DNA of 38,510 nt from Frankiales bacterium (GTDB taxonomy: Bacteria > Actinomycetota > Actinomycetes > Mycobacteriales > SCTD01): positions 1-38,510 of the forward strand of contig JAOPVD010000012.1 of NCBI GenBank assembly GCA_025966295.1. The letters are read 5' to 3'. Below the pieces are notes generated by a model. It ran no database searches, was not told the origin of the DNA, and saw only the letters and a program-made list of their open reading frames with translations. The translations under genes and the position numbers were made by a program. Shown here in pieces: positions 15,293-22,175 of this stretch. The number at the start of each line of letters is the position of its first letter. Position 1 is the first letter of the stretch.

Positions 15293-16375
15293 TCAGCGGC
15301 CGGTGCTGCCCGCCACCTCGGAACGGTCGAGGACGTCGAGCGCCGAGCGGGTCAGCGCGACCACCTGCGCCCCGCGGGTCCCCATGCGCTCATCGGTCGT
15401 CTCGCCGCGCAGGTAGCGGGCGTACAGCTGCTGGAGGATGACGATCGTCTTCCAGCGGCCGTACGCCTCGTACCAGTCGATGTCGGCGATCTGCCTTCCG
15501 CTGCGTTCGCGGTAGCGCTCGACGACCTCGGCGCGCGTCGGGAGGCCGAGCCGGTCCACACCGGGCACGATGAGTACGACGTCGGGGCCGTCGGAGGGGT
15601 CGGGCCAGTAGTTCAGCAGGGTGCCGAGGTCGACCAGCGGGTCGCCGAGCGTCGTCATGTCCCAGTCGAAGACCGAGACGACCTGATCGGGGTCGTTGGG
15701 CGCGAACTGGCAGTTGTCGATCTTGAAGTCGTTGTGCACGAGCGCCGGCGGGCCGGACACCGGCATCCGCGCGGCCAGCCGGTCGCTCAGCTGTTCGGCC
15801 TGGCCGTCGCCGTCCTCCGGGGCCACGGCGTCCCAGCGCTTGCGCCAACCGGCGAGCTGCCGGGTGAGGAAGCCGTCGGGCCGGCCGAGGTCCCCCAGGC
15901 CGACGGCGACGGGGTCCACGGCGTGCAGGTCGGCGAGCGCGTCGACGACGGCGAACCCGATCCGTCGACCGGCGTCGGGCAGGTCGCTCATCGAGTCGGG
16001 GATGGCGTCCCAGACCACGATCCCGGGCCGGTACTCGACGACGAGAAAGTCCGACCCGACCACGGACGGGTCCTCGCAGAAGGAGAACGCGCGAGGCGCG
16101 CGGGGGTAGCCGGCGTACAGCCTCGACAGCGCCCGGTACTCACGTCGCATGTCGTGCGCACCGGGCGCGAGCACGCCGAACGGGGGCCGTCGCACGACGA
16201 GCCGACGGTCGCCGAACGACACCTGGTAGGTGAGGTTGGCCGAGCCGTTGGGGAACTGCAGGACCGTCATCTCGCCCTGCAGGCCCGTCACGTTCGCGCG
16301 CAGGTACGCCTCCAGCGCCGCCCAGTCCAGCTCCTCGCCGGCTCGGACGGGCGCGGTCTCCTGCCGGTCAACCAC
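15293..16375 (-). CDS. APH-type acyl-CoA kinase (ACAD10/LvaA-like phosphotransferase)
   Basis: A 360-residue protein-kinase-fold phosphotransferase of the APH family, in the branch linked to acyl-CoA metabolism. The nucleotide-binding N-lobe has FPNGSANLTYQV (about 41-52) and LVVRRPP. The catalytic loop is LVHNDFKIDN (212-221: His214, Asp216, Asn221) and the metal motif VFDWDM (Asp237, Asp239). Members fused to acyl-CoA dehydrogenases (ACAD10, ACAD11) or paired with them (LvaA) phosphorylate the 4-hydroxyl of hydroxyacyl-CoA. Here the GTG start lies within the stop region of the upstream dehydrogenase (8-bp overlap, 16368-16375), so the pair is tightly coupled. An aminoglycoside-resistance role is unlikely from the HNDFKIDN subtype and context. 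Confidence 0.87.
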   Translation of the reverse strand: MVDRQETAPVRAGEELDWAALEAYLRANVTGLQGEMTVLQFPNGSANLTYQVSFGDRRLVVRRPPFGVLAPGAHDMRREYRALSRLYAGYPRAPRAFSFCEDPSVVGSDFLVVEYRPGIVVWDAIPDSMSDLPDAGRRIGFAVVDALADLHAVDPVAVGLGDLGRPDGFLTRQLAGWRKRWDAVAPEDGDGQAEQLSDRLAARMPVSGPPALVHNDFKIDNCQFAPNDPDQVVSVFDWDMTTLGDPLVDLGTLLNYWPDPSDGPDVVLIVPGVDRLGLPTRAEVVERYRERSGRQIADIDWYEAYGRWKTIVILQQLYARYLRGETTDERMGTRGAQVVALTRSALDVLDRSEVAGSTGR

Positions 16376-17660
16376 GGCCGAGCGCCAGGGCGTCGGCGTA
16401 GCGGAGCCGCGCCGCGTCCGTCATCGTCGGCAGGTGGTAGGGCGGGAACAGGCCCTCGTCGGGCTCGTAGGCCCGCAGCAGGAACTGCGCGAGGTTGACC
16501 TTGTGCACCTCGGTCGCGCCGTCGGCGAGGCCCATGTGGAACGACTCCATCACCCACTTGCCGAACGGCAGCTCCTTGGAGATGCCGAGCGAGCCGTGGA
16601 TCTGGATGGCGCGGCCGGCCACGTCGAGCAGCACCTTCGGCATGCCCGCCTTGACCGCGGAGATGTCGGCGCGCACGAGGCGGTAGTCGTTGTAGCGGTC
16701 GATCTTCCACGCGGTGCGCAGCACCAGGAGCCGGAACTGCTCGATCTGCAGCCAGCTGTCGGCGACCATCTCCTGCACCAGCTGCTTGCGCGCCAGCGGC
16801 TCACCCTTCGTGGAGCGGGACACGGCGCGACGGCAGATCAGGTCGAAGGCGTGCTGCACGAGGCCGACGGTACGCATGGCGTGGTGGATGCGGCCGCCGC
16901 CGAGGCGCGTCTGCGCGACGGCGAAGCCGGCGCCGCGCTCACCGAGCAGGTGGTCGGCCGGGATCCGGCAGTCCTCGTAGCGGATGTAGGCGTGCGTGCC
17001 CTCCGCCTCGTCATGACCGTGCACGCCGACGTTGCGGACGATGTTGACACCCGGCGTGTCCGCCGGCACCACGAACATCGACATGCTGGAGTGCTTCGGC
17101 GCGTCGGGGTCGGTCACCGCCATGACGATGAGGAACGACGCGAAGCCGGCGTGGGACGAGAACCACTTCTCGCCGTTGATGACCCACTCGTCGCCGTCGA
17201 GGACCGCCGTGGTGCGGAACCCCGTCGGGTCGGATCCGCCGTGCGGCTCCGTCATCGAGAACGACGACACGATCTCGTTCTCCAACAGCGGCTCGAGGTA
17301 CTGCTTCTTGAGGGCGTCGGTGCCGTAGTGGGCGAGGATCTCGGCGTTGCCGGAGTCCGGCGCCTGACAGCCGAACACGACCGGGCCCGAGTGCGTGCGG
17401 CCGAGCCGCTCGTTGAGCAGCGCGAGCTTGAGCTGGCCGTACCCGAGGCCGCCCAGCTCGGGGCCGAGGTGGGCGCCCCACAGCTTGCGCTCACGCACCT
17501 GGGCCTGGAGCGGCTTGATCAGCGCGTTGCGGACCGGGTCACGCACGTCCCAGGCATGCTCGATGACGAGGTCGACCGGCTCGATCTCGTTGGTGACGAA
17601 CTCGTCGACCCAGTCGAGCTCCTGCTGGAAGTCGGGGTCGGTCTCGAAGTCCCATCCCAT
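16368..17660 (-). CDS. acyl-CoA dehydrogenase of the ACAD10/ACAD11 (LvaC-like) type
   Basis: A 430-residue FAD protein with the full acyl-CoA dehydrogenase plan: FGCQAPDSGNAEILAHYG, SSFSMTEPHGGSDPTG (about 132-147), WVINGEKWFSSHAG (159-172) and IQIHGSLGISKELPFGKW. Where MCAD has the catalytic Glu of YEGT, this protein has GLADGATEVHK, with Asp380, the form seen in ACAD10/ACAD11 and in dehydrogenases paired with APH kinases. Helix G lacks the alternative Glu. That suggests work on 4-phospho-acyl-CoA (phosphate elimination and double-bond formation) rather than plain beta-oxidation; this is inferred from family and context. The ATG has GAGGAGC upstream. It overlaps the kinase gene by 8 bp. Confidence 0.85.
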   Translation of the reverse strand: MGWDFETDPDFQQELDWVDEFVTNEIEPVDLVIEHAWDVRDPVRNALIKPLQAQVRERKLWGAHLGPELGGLGYGQLKLALLNERLGRTHSGPVVFGCQAPDSGNAEILAHYGTDALKKQYLEPLLENEIVSSFSMTEPHGGSDPTGFRTTAVLDGDEWVINGEKWFSSHAGFASFLIVMAVTDPDAPKHSSMSMFVVPADTPGVNIVRNVGVHGHDEAEGTHAYIRYEDCRIPADHLLGERGAGFAVAQTRLGGGRIHHAMRTVGLVQHAFDLICRRAVSRSTKGEPLARKQLVQEMVADSWLQIEQFRLLVLRTAWKIDRYNDYRLVRADISAVKAGMPKVLLDVAGRAIQIHGSLGISKELPFGKWVMESFHMGLADGATEVHKVNLAQFLLRAYEPDEGLFPPYHLPTMTDAARLRYADALALGRG

Positions 17661-17722
17661 TGCGCCTGCTCCTCGCTGTGACGTCGGCCGTGGCCGTCCG
17701 TTCCCTGTCGTTCTGGAAGATG

Positions 17723-17740
17723 GACGCGCGCTAGCGCGTC
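17723..17740 (-). terminator. short hairpin at the end of the thiolase gene
   Basis: A perfect 7-bp stem GACGCGC/GCGCGTC with a GCTA loop overlaps the thiolase stop codon. It lies before the acyl-CoA dehydrogenase gene, where the operon has its only clear gap (70 bp), so it may attenuate or process the transcript. It is too short for a confident terminator call. Confidence 0.3.
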
Positions 17741-18873
17741 AGGATCGTGCAGGCGCTGATGCCGGGCGCGCCGTAGACGTGCGTGAAGGCCACCTGGGGA
17801 GACCCGGGCACCTGCCTGTTGCCAGCGTCGCCCCGCAGCTGGAGTGCGTTCTCGTAGACCTGGCGCAGACCGGACGCGCCGATCGGCTCGCCGTTGGCGA
17901 TGCAACCGCCGTCGGTGTTGATCGGCAGGCTTCCGCCGATCTCGGTGGCGCCGGACCGGATGAGCCCCTCCTGCTCGCCGTGCTTGCACAGGCCCGTCTC
18001 GGCCATGTGCATGAGCTCCGCGCCGGCCTCGGTGTCCTGCACCTGGGCGACGTCGACGTCCTGCGGGCTGACGCCGGCCAGCTCGAACACGGCTTGCGAG
18101 GCCTCGACGGTCGGGCTGTCCCCCCGCTCCGGCGACAGCCAGGGACTGAAGACCTCGAACGAGCCGAAGCGCCGCGACCGGAAGCTGACGCCCTTCAGCA
18201 CCACGGCGCGGTCGGTGTAGGCGCGGGCCTTGTCAGCGCGGCAGAGCACGAGCGCGACGGCCCCTTCCCCGGGGGAGCAGTACATGTACTGCGTCAGCGG
18301 GTGGCTCACCATCGTTGAGCTCGCGATGTCCTGCTCGCTGATGGCTGTCCGCCGCCAGGCGTTGGGGTTGAGCGCGCCGTTGCGGAACGACTTCGCGGCG
18401 ATGGTCGACAGGATCGCCGGGTCGAGGTCGTGGTCGTGCAGGTACCGCTGCGCCTTCAAGCCGAAGAACTGGGTGGTGAGCATCAGGCCGGTCTCGCCGT
18501 ACCAGGCGCCGAGCCCCATCGACTCGGGGTCGGCGTTGAAGGGGCCGCGCGGGTGCTTGTCGAAGCCAATGACCATGCCGAGGTCGGACGCACCCGACTG
18601 GATGCTCGCCACGGCGCTGATCAGCGCGCTGCCGCCGGTGGCGCAGCCGTTCCAGACGTTCAGGAACGGCAGGCCGGTCTGACCGAGGTCGGCGACGAGG
18701 GTGTCGGCGTCACCGCCGTCGCGGCTGCCGCCGACGGCGAACTGCATGTCCGACCAGTCGAGCGAGCAGTCGCGCAGCGCCTCCCGCACGGCGTGCAGGG
18801 CCTGCTGGCGGCCGGACACCCCGTCGGTACGACCGAAGGGGTGGATGCCGATGCCGATGATGGCGACGTCCAT
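17731..18873 (-). CDS. thiolase-like protein paired with DUF35 (copy 1, Cys-containing)
   Basis: A 380-residue thiolase-fold protein of the SCP2/lipid-transfer-thiolase branch. NVWNGCATGGSAL puts Cys77 at the nucleophile position of true thiolases. The C-terminal half reads TDGGCIANGEPIGASGLRQV, where the usual GHP is GEP (Glu329), and the usual HD of the ELHDCF motif is QD (Gln279-Asp280 in AQVQDTEAG). The second catalytic cysteine is absent (HVYGAPG). It is thus neither a normal 3-ketoacyl thiolase nor a Cys-free Ltp2-type aldolase. It follows the DUF35 gene by 13 bp, as in retro-aldolase pairs that cut steroid side chains. The activity could be thiolytic or retro-aldol. Confidence 0.8.
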   Translation of the reverse strand: MDVAIIGIGIHPFGRTDGVSGRQQALHAVREALRDCSLDWSDMQFAVGGSRDGGDADTLVADLGQTGLPFLNVWNGCATGGSALISAVASIQSGASDLGMVIGFDKHPRGPFNADPESMGLGAWYGETGLMLTTQFFGLKAQRYLHDHDLDPAILSTIAAKSFRNGALNPNAWRRTAISEQDIASSTMVSHPLTQYMYCSPGEGAVALVLCRADKARAYTDRAVVLKGVSFRSRRFGSFEVFSPWLSPERGDSPTVEASQAVFELAGVSPQDVDVAQVQDTEAGAELMHMAETGLCKHGEQEGLIRSGATEIGGSLPINTDGGCIANGEPIGASGLRQVYENALQLRGDAGNRQVPGSPQVAFTHVYGAPGISACTILTR

Positions 18874-18886
18874 GCGGGCCTCCCTC

Positions 18887-19309
18887 TCAGTCCGTGCTCG
18901 GGGCGGTGGGGGCGAAGGCGAAGGTGACGACGTCGGTGCCCTCGGAGTCGGTGCGGAACGGCTCGAGGACCAGCTCGACCGGCGCGCCGATGCGCAGCTT
19001 CTCCGGGTCGCTCTCCGTCAGCCGCGCCTCGACGAGGACCGCGCCGAGGTCGACGTAGCCGACGCCGTACGGCGTGAACTCCTCCGGACCTTGGTACGGC
19101 GGCTTCGGCCGGAAGGCCTGGACCGTGAAGGACCACAGGGTGCCGGTGCGCGGGAGCTCGCAGGGCTGCATGTCCACGCGGGTGCACCGCGGGCAGCCGT
19201 CCTGCTGCGGGAAGGTCGTGGTGCCGCAAGAGCGGCAGGCGCTGCCGATCAGGTGCGGGACGCCGTCGCGCTCAGCGAACAGGCCGGGAGCGACCGCCCG
19301 GGACGTCAC
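18887..19309 (-). CDS. DUF35 zinc-ribbon/OB-fold protein (copy 1)
   Basis: A 140-residue acyl-CoA-binding partner protein. The N-terminal rubredoxin-like zinc ribbon has four cysteines (CRSC at 25-28 and CPRC at 39-42), followed by an OB-fold with GTLWSFTVQ, YGVGYVDLGAVLVEARL and IGAPVELV. DUF35 proteins bind thiolase-like proteins and supply the acyl-CoA channel of the aldolase complex, as in Ltp2 with the DUF35 domain of ChsH2. Here the protein is free-standing, not fused to a MaoC hydratase. The GTG start overlaps the CoA-transferase stop (GTGA at 19306-19309) and it ends 13 bp before its thiolase partner. Confidence 0.85.
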   Translation of the reverse strand: MTSRAVAPGLFAERDGVPHLIGSACRSCGTTTFPQQDGCPRCTRVDMQPCELPRTGTLWSFTVQAFRPKPPYQGPEEFTPYGVGYVDLGAVLVEARLTESDPEKLRIGAPVELVLEPFRTDSEGTDVVTFAFAPTAPSTD

Positions 19310-20508
19310 GTCCCCACCTCGGCGTGGCCCGCGCCGGCCAGGACCTGGGCGGTGTGCTGGCCGAGTCGGGGCGCGGCCGTCGGGCCCGGAGGTGTGAAGG
19401 TGCTGAAGCGGTAGGGACTCCCGGGCTGGAGGGCGGTGCTGCCGTCGGGCTGCTCGACCGGTGTGAAGAAGCCGCGCGCCTGCAGGTGCTCGTCGCCGAA
19501 CAGGTCCTCGGGGGCGTTGGTGATGCCGATCGGCAGACCGCGGCGCTGCCCCTCGTGGTAGAGGAACTCAGCGTCGTGCACGAGGAAAAAGACCTCGACG
19601 AGCTCCTGCACGTGGCTGAAGTTCCGCTGTCGGTGGGCGAGGTCACTGAAGGCCGGGTCGACCAGGTCGGCGGCCAGGCCGGCGCTGTCCATCCAGTCGA
19701 CGAGGGCCTGCCAGGGCTTCTGGTCGGCGAGGATGAGCGCGAAGTAGAGGAACCGGTCGTCGGCGCTGCGGAACAACGCCGGCTGCGTCGGTGACGGTTG
19801 CGCGTGCCGGGCCGTCTGCCGCTGCACCTTGACCCGCGGGTAGAACCAGAACGGGTTGGCCAGCTCACCGCTGACCGCGAGGCTGTCGTGCATGGAGACG
19901 TCCACCAGCTGGCCCCTGCCGGTGCGGCTGCGCTCGAGCAGCGCGAGCAGCAGGCCGGTGTGGGCGAAGCTCGCCGCGGTGAGGTAGCCCTGGTCGCCGC
20001 CGGGACGGATCGGCGGGATCTCGTGGTCGTCGTAGCCGCAGCTCAGCAACGGCCCCCCGGCGGCGAGTCCGATCAGGTCGCTGGAGCGGTAGTGGGCCCA
20101 CGGACCGTCCTGGCCGAACGGCGTGACCGCCAGCACGACGAGCCGGGGACTCAGCTCCCGCAGCTGTGCGAAGTCCAGACCCCGGGCGGTCGCGTCGCCT
20201 GAGCGGCCGGTGGTCAGCAGGACGTCGGCGTCCAGCACCAGCTGCCGCAGCTGCTCGCGGTCCTGCTCGCTGTCCGAGAGCACGACGCTCTTCTTGGTCG
20301 AGTTGTAGGCGCGGAACGCCAGGCTCGCCTCCGGACCGGTTTGGCCCTCGGCGAAGGGGCCGACCCCGCGGCTCGCGGCGCCCTCCGGCGGCTCCACCTT
20401 GACCACGTCGGCGCCGAGGTCGGCGAGCAGCTTGCCGGTGTACTCGCCGGCCGGGTCCTCGGCCAGCTCGACCACGCGCAGGCCGGTGTACGGCGTCGTC
20501 AGGCTCAT
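19306..20508 (-). CDS. CaiB/BaiF-family CoA-transferase subunit B
   Basis: A 400-residue family III CoA-transferase. The N-terminal LRVVELAEDPAGEYTGKLLADLGADVVKVE (seen as VVELAEDP then GADVVKVEPPEG) is the family signature, with FGQDGPWAHYRSSDLIGLA in the middle and RPGGDQGYLTAASFA holding Asp172 at about the catalytic aspartate position. It moves CoA between acids by a mixed-anhydride mechanism. The ATG shares one base with the stop of the preceding transferase gene (TGATG), and the two sequences differ clearly, so they probably form a heterodimer, as known for benzylsuccinate and bile-acid enzymes. It is followed by DUF35 with a 4-bp overlap. Confidence 0.85.
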   Translation of the reverse strand: MSLTTPYTGLRVVELAEDPAGEYTGKLLADLGADVVKVEPPEGAASRGVGPFAEGQTGPEASLAFRAYNSTKKSVVLSDSEQDREQLRQLVLDADVLLTTGRSGDATARGLDFAQLRELSPRLVVLAVTPFGQDGPWAHYRSSDLIGLAAGGPLLSCGYDDHEIPPIRPGGDQGYLTAASFAHTGLLLALLERSRTGRGQLVDVSMHDSLAVSGELANPFWFYPRVKVQRQTARHAQPSPTQPALFRSADDRFLYFALILADQKPWQALVDWMDSAGLAADLVDPAFSDLAHRQRNFSHVQELVEVFFLVHDAEFLYHEGQRRGLPIGITNAPEDLFGDEHLQARGFFTPVEQPDGSTALQPGSPYRFSTFTPPGPTAAPRLGQHTAQVLAGAGHAEVGT

Positions 20509-21803
20509 CAGATGATCCCCTCGGCGGCCAGCTCGGCCACCTCGTCGTCGGACAGGCCGAGGACCTCGGTGAAGACGTGGTGGTTGTCCTCGCCGAGCAG
20601 CGGTGCGGAGCGCCAGTTGTCCTGCTGCATGTCGGAGAACAGCACCGGGCTGCCCTCGAAGCGGGCCGGACCGATCACCGGGTGGTCCATCTCGAAGAAC
20701 GTCCCGCGGTGAGCGATCTGCGGGTCGGTCTCGGCCAGGTCCTCGGCATCCTGCACGGCGGCGGCGGCGACACCGGCGCCCTGCAGCAGGTGCATCACCT
20801 CGTGCGGCGTGCGGGTGCGCGTCCAGTCGGACAGGTGCTTGTCGAGCTCGTCCTGGAGCGCGTGTCGCGCGGCCTGCGTGCCGAAGCGCGGGTCGTCGGC
20901 CCACGACGGGTTGCCCAGCGCCCCGACGAGCCGGGCCCAATCGTCGTCGTTGAAAACGGCGACGGCCACCCAGCGGTCGGGCTCCGAGCACGGGTAGACG
21001 CCGTGCGGGGCCGCGAGCGGGTTCTCGAGCCGGTTGCCCGTCGGGAAGCCCGGCCGCCGGGTCGGGCGGTCGTTGACCGCGACGTCCATGAGGATCGGGC
21101 CAAGCAGGTTGATGCCGACCTCGACGGCCGACACGTCGATCTCGGTGCCCTTGCCGGTCACCCCGCGGTGCAGGATCGCCATGAGCAGCGCGGCCGAGTT
21201 GTAGTAGGCCGCCTGGTTGTCCATGTGGGACAAGCCCCAGCCCGACGGCTCGCGGTCCGGCAGGCCGCTGACGAACGTCATCCCGCTGACCGCCTGGATG
21301 ACGGGGCCGTAGCTCCGGTAGCCGACGTGCGGGCCGGTGTGCCCGTAGCCGCTCATCCGCGCGTAGACCACCTCGGGCGACAGCTCCTGCAGGCGCTCGT
21401 ACGTCAGGCCCCAGCGCTCCATGACGCCCGGCGCGAAGTTCTCCGTCACCACCGAGCTGGCCGCGATGAGCTGGTCGGCGAGCTCGCGCCCCCGCGACGT
21501 GCGCATGTTGATCGTGACGCCGAGCTTGTTGCGGCTGTAGTTGTTGAACAGGCCGCCCTTGTCGGGGTCCGGGTTCGGGTCTTCGTCGCCGTACGTCCGC
21601 GGGTCGTCCTTGTAGAGAGGCAGGCGGCGCGGCATGTCGAGCCGGGTCCGGTCCTCGATCTTGATGACGTCGGCCCCGAAGTCGGCCAGCATGCGCGTCG
21701 CAACGGCGCCGACCCCCATCCAGCAGAAGTCGGCGACCCGCACCCCGGCCAACGGGCCCGTGCGCGGACGTGGCCTGCGGTCCGTCGACGCCGTGGGCTG
21801 CAC
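20508..21803 (-). CDS. CaiB/BaiF-family CoA-transferase subunit A
   Basis: A 431-residue family III CoA-transferase. GVRVADFCWMGVGAVATRML and ADFGADVIKIEDRTRLD form the N-terminal signature, NKLGVTINMRTSRGRELADQ follows, and Asp195 (LSHMDNQAAYY) is at the expected catalytic position. MSGYGHTGPH and GVYPCSEPDRWVAVAV are further marks. I place the start at GTG 21801-21803 because AAGGAGG lies 5 nt upstream; an ATG 27 codons farther up would put the promoter's -35/-10 region inside the gene. It is the first gene of a unit that continues through subunit B, DUF35 and the thiolase, under its own promoter at 21856-21884. Confidence 0.85.
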   Translation of the reverse strand: MQPTASTDRRPRPRTGPLAGVRVADFCWMGVGAVATRMLADFGADVIKIEDRTRLDMPRRLPLYKDDPRTYGDEDPNPDPDKGGLFNNYSRNKLGVTINMRTSRGRELADQLIAASSVVTENFAPGVMERWGLTYERLQELSPEVVYARMSGYGHTGPHVGYRSYGPVIQAVSGMTFVSGLPDREPSGWGLSHMDNQAAYYNSAALLMAILHRGVTGKGTEIDVSAVEVGINLLGPILMDVAVNDRPTRRPGFPTGNRLENPLAAPHGVYPCSEPDRWVAVAVFNDDDWARLVGALGNPSWADDPRFGTQAARHALQDELDKHLSDWTRTRTPHEVMHLLQGAGVAAAAVQDAEDLAETDPQIAHRGTFFEMDHPVIGPARFEGSPVLFSDMQQDNWRSAPLLGEDNHHVFTEVLGLSDDEVAELAAEGII

Positions 21804-21855
21804 GTCGTCCTCCTTCGTCGATGTCGCGGGCGAGAACCTCAGCGCCGCAGGGCAC

Positions 21856-21884
21856 ACGCTATTCCTCATGATGTATTTCGGCAA
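21856..21884 (-). promoter_or_regulatory. CoA-transferase operon promoter
   Basis: On the minus strand TTGCCG (21884-21879), a 17-nt spacer and TAGCGT (21861-21856, TANNNT) make a good promoter with a 5' leader of about 45 nt. The spacer holds TCATGAGGA (21871-21863), one base before the -10, exactly as before doxX. The start at 21803 is consistent with it. Confidence 0.6.
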
Positions 21885-21892
21885 GGCTTTTC

Positions 21893-21906
21893 GTGACCCA
21901 GGTCAC
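21893..21906 (-). promoter_or_regulatory. CRP-type binding site GTGACCCAGGTCAC
   Basis: A perfect 6-bp inverted repeat GTGACC-CA-GGTCAC fits both the CRP core GTGA-N6-TCAC and the actinobacterial Crp form GTG-N6-GNCAC. It lies just upstream of the -35 box of the CoA-transferase promoter, centred about 50 bp before the predicted transcription start, a position compatible with activation. Confidence 0.55.
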
Positions 21907-21941
21907 TTCGTTGGTCGGGCGCTCGTGCGGCACGCCGCCGC

Positions 21942-22175
21942 TCAGCCCTCCTGCAGCCCCAGCGCCCGTTCCGGGCAGGTCTGTACGCCGAGCCGCGCCT
22001 GTCGCCGGAGCTCGTCGGTCGCCGGCACGACCTCGTCGACGAGCTCGACGAAGCCCTCGTCATCCGGGGCGAACACGCCGGGTGCCAGGCTGTAGCAGCG
22101 GCCGTGACCGACGCAGGCCTCACGGTCGACCAGGACGCGCAGCGTGGCGTTCTCGCCGCCCGGGACCGCGCTCAC
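21942..22175 (-). CDS. small P450-associated ferredoxin ([3Fe-4S] type)
   Basis: A 77-residue acidic ferredoxin. Cluster ligands lie in CVGHGRC and TCPERAL: the first motif has the C-x2-H-x2-C form, with His where [4Fe-4S] proteins have Cys, as in actinobacterial P450 ferredoxins that carry [3Fe-4S] or His-ligated clusters. The GTG start at 22173-22175 overlaps the P450 stop (GTGA), so it is co-translated with its probable electron acceptor. The frame extends farther upstream, but only within the P450 coding end. No reductase gene adjoins it. It is the last gene before the CoA-transferase promoter region. Confidence 0.87.
   Translation of the reverse strand: MSAVPGGENATLRVLVDREACVGHGRCYSLAPGVFAPDDEGFVELVDEVVPATDELRRQARLGVQTCPERALGLQEG

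Noticed and set aside
15293..16375. Aminoglycoside resistance phosphotransferase
   Set aside because: The catalytic loop subtype HNDFKIDN, the 8-bp overlap with an acyl-CoA dehydrogenase and the cluster context point to acyl-CoA metabolism.
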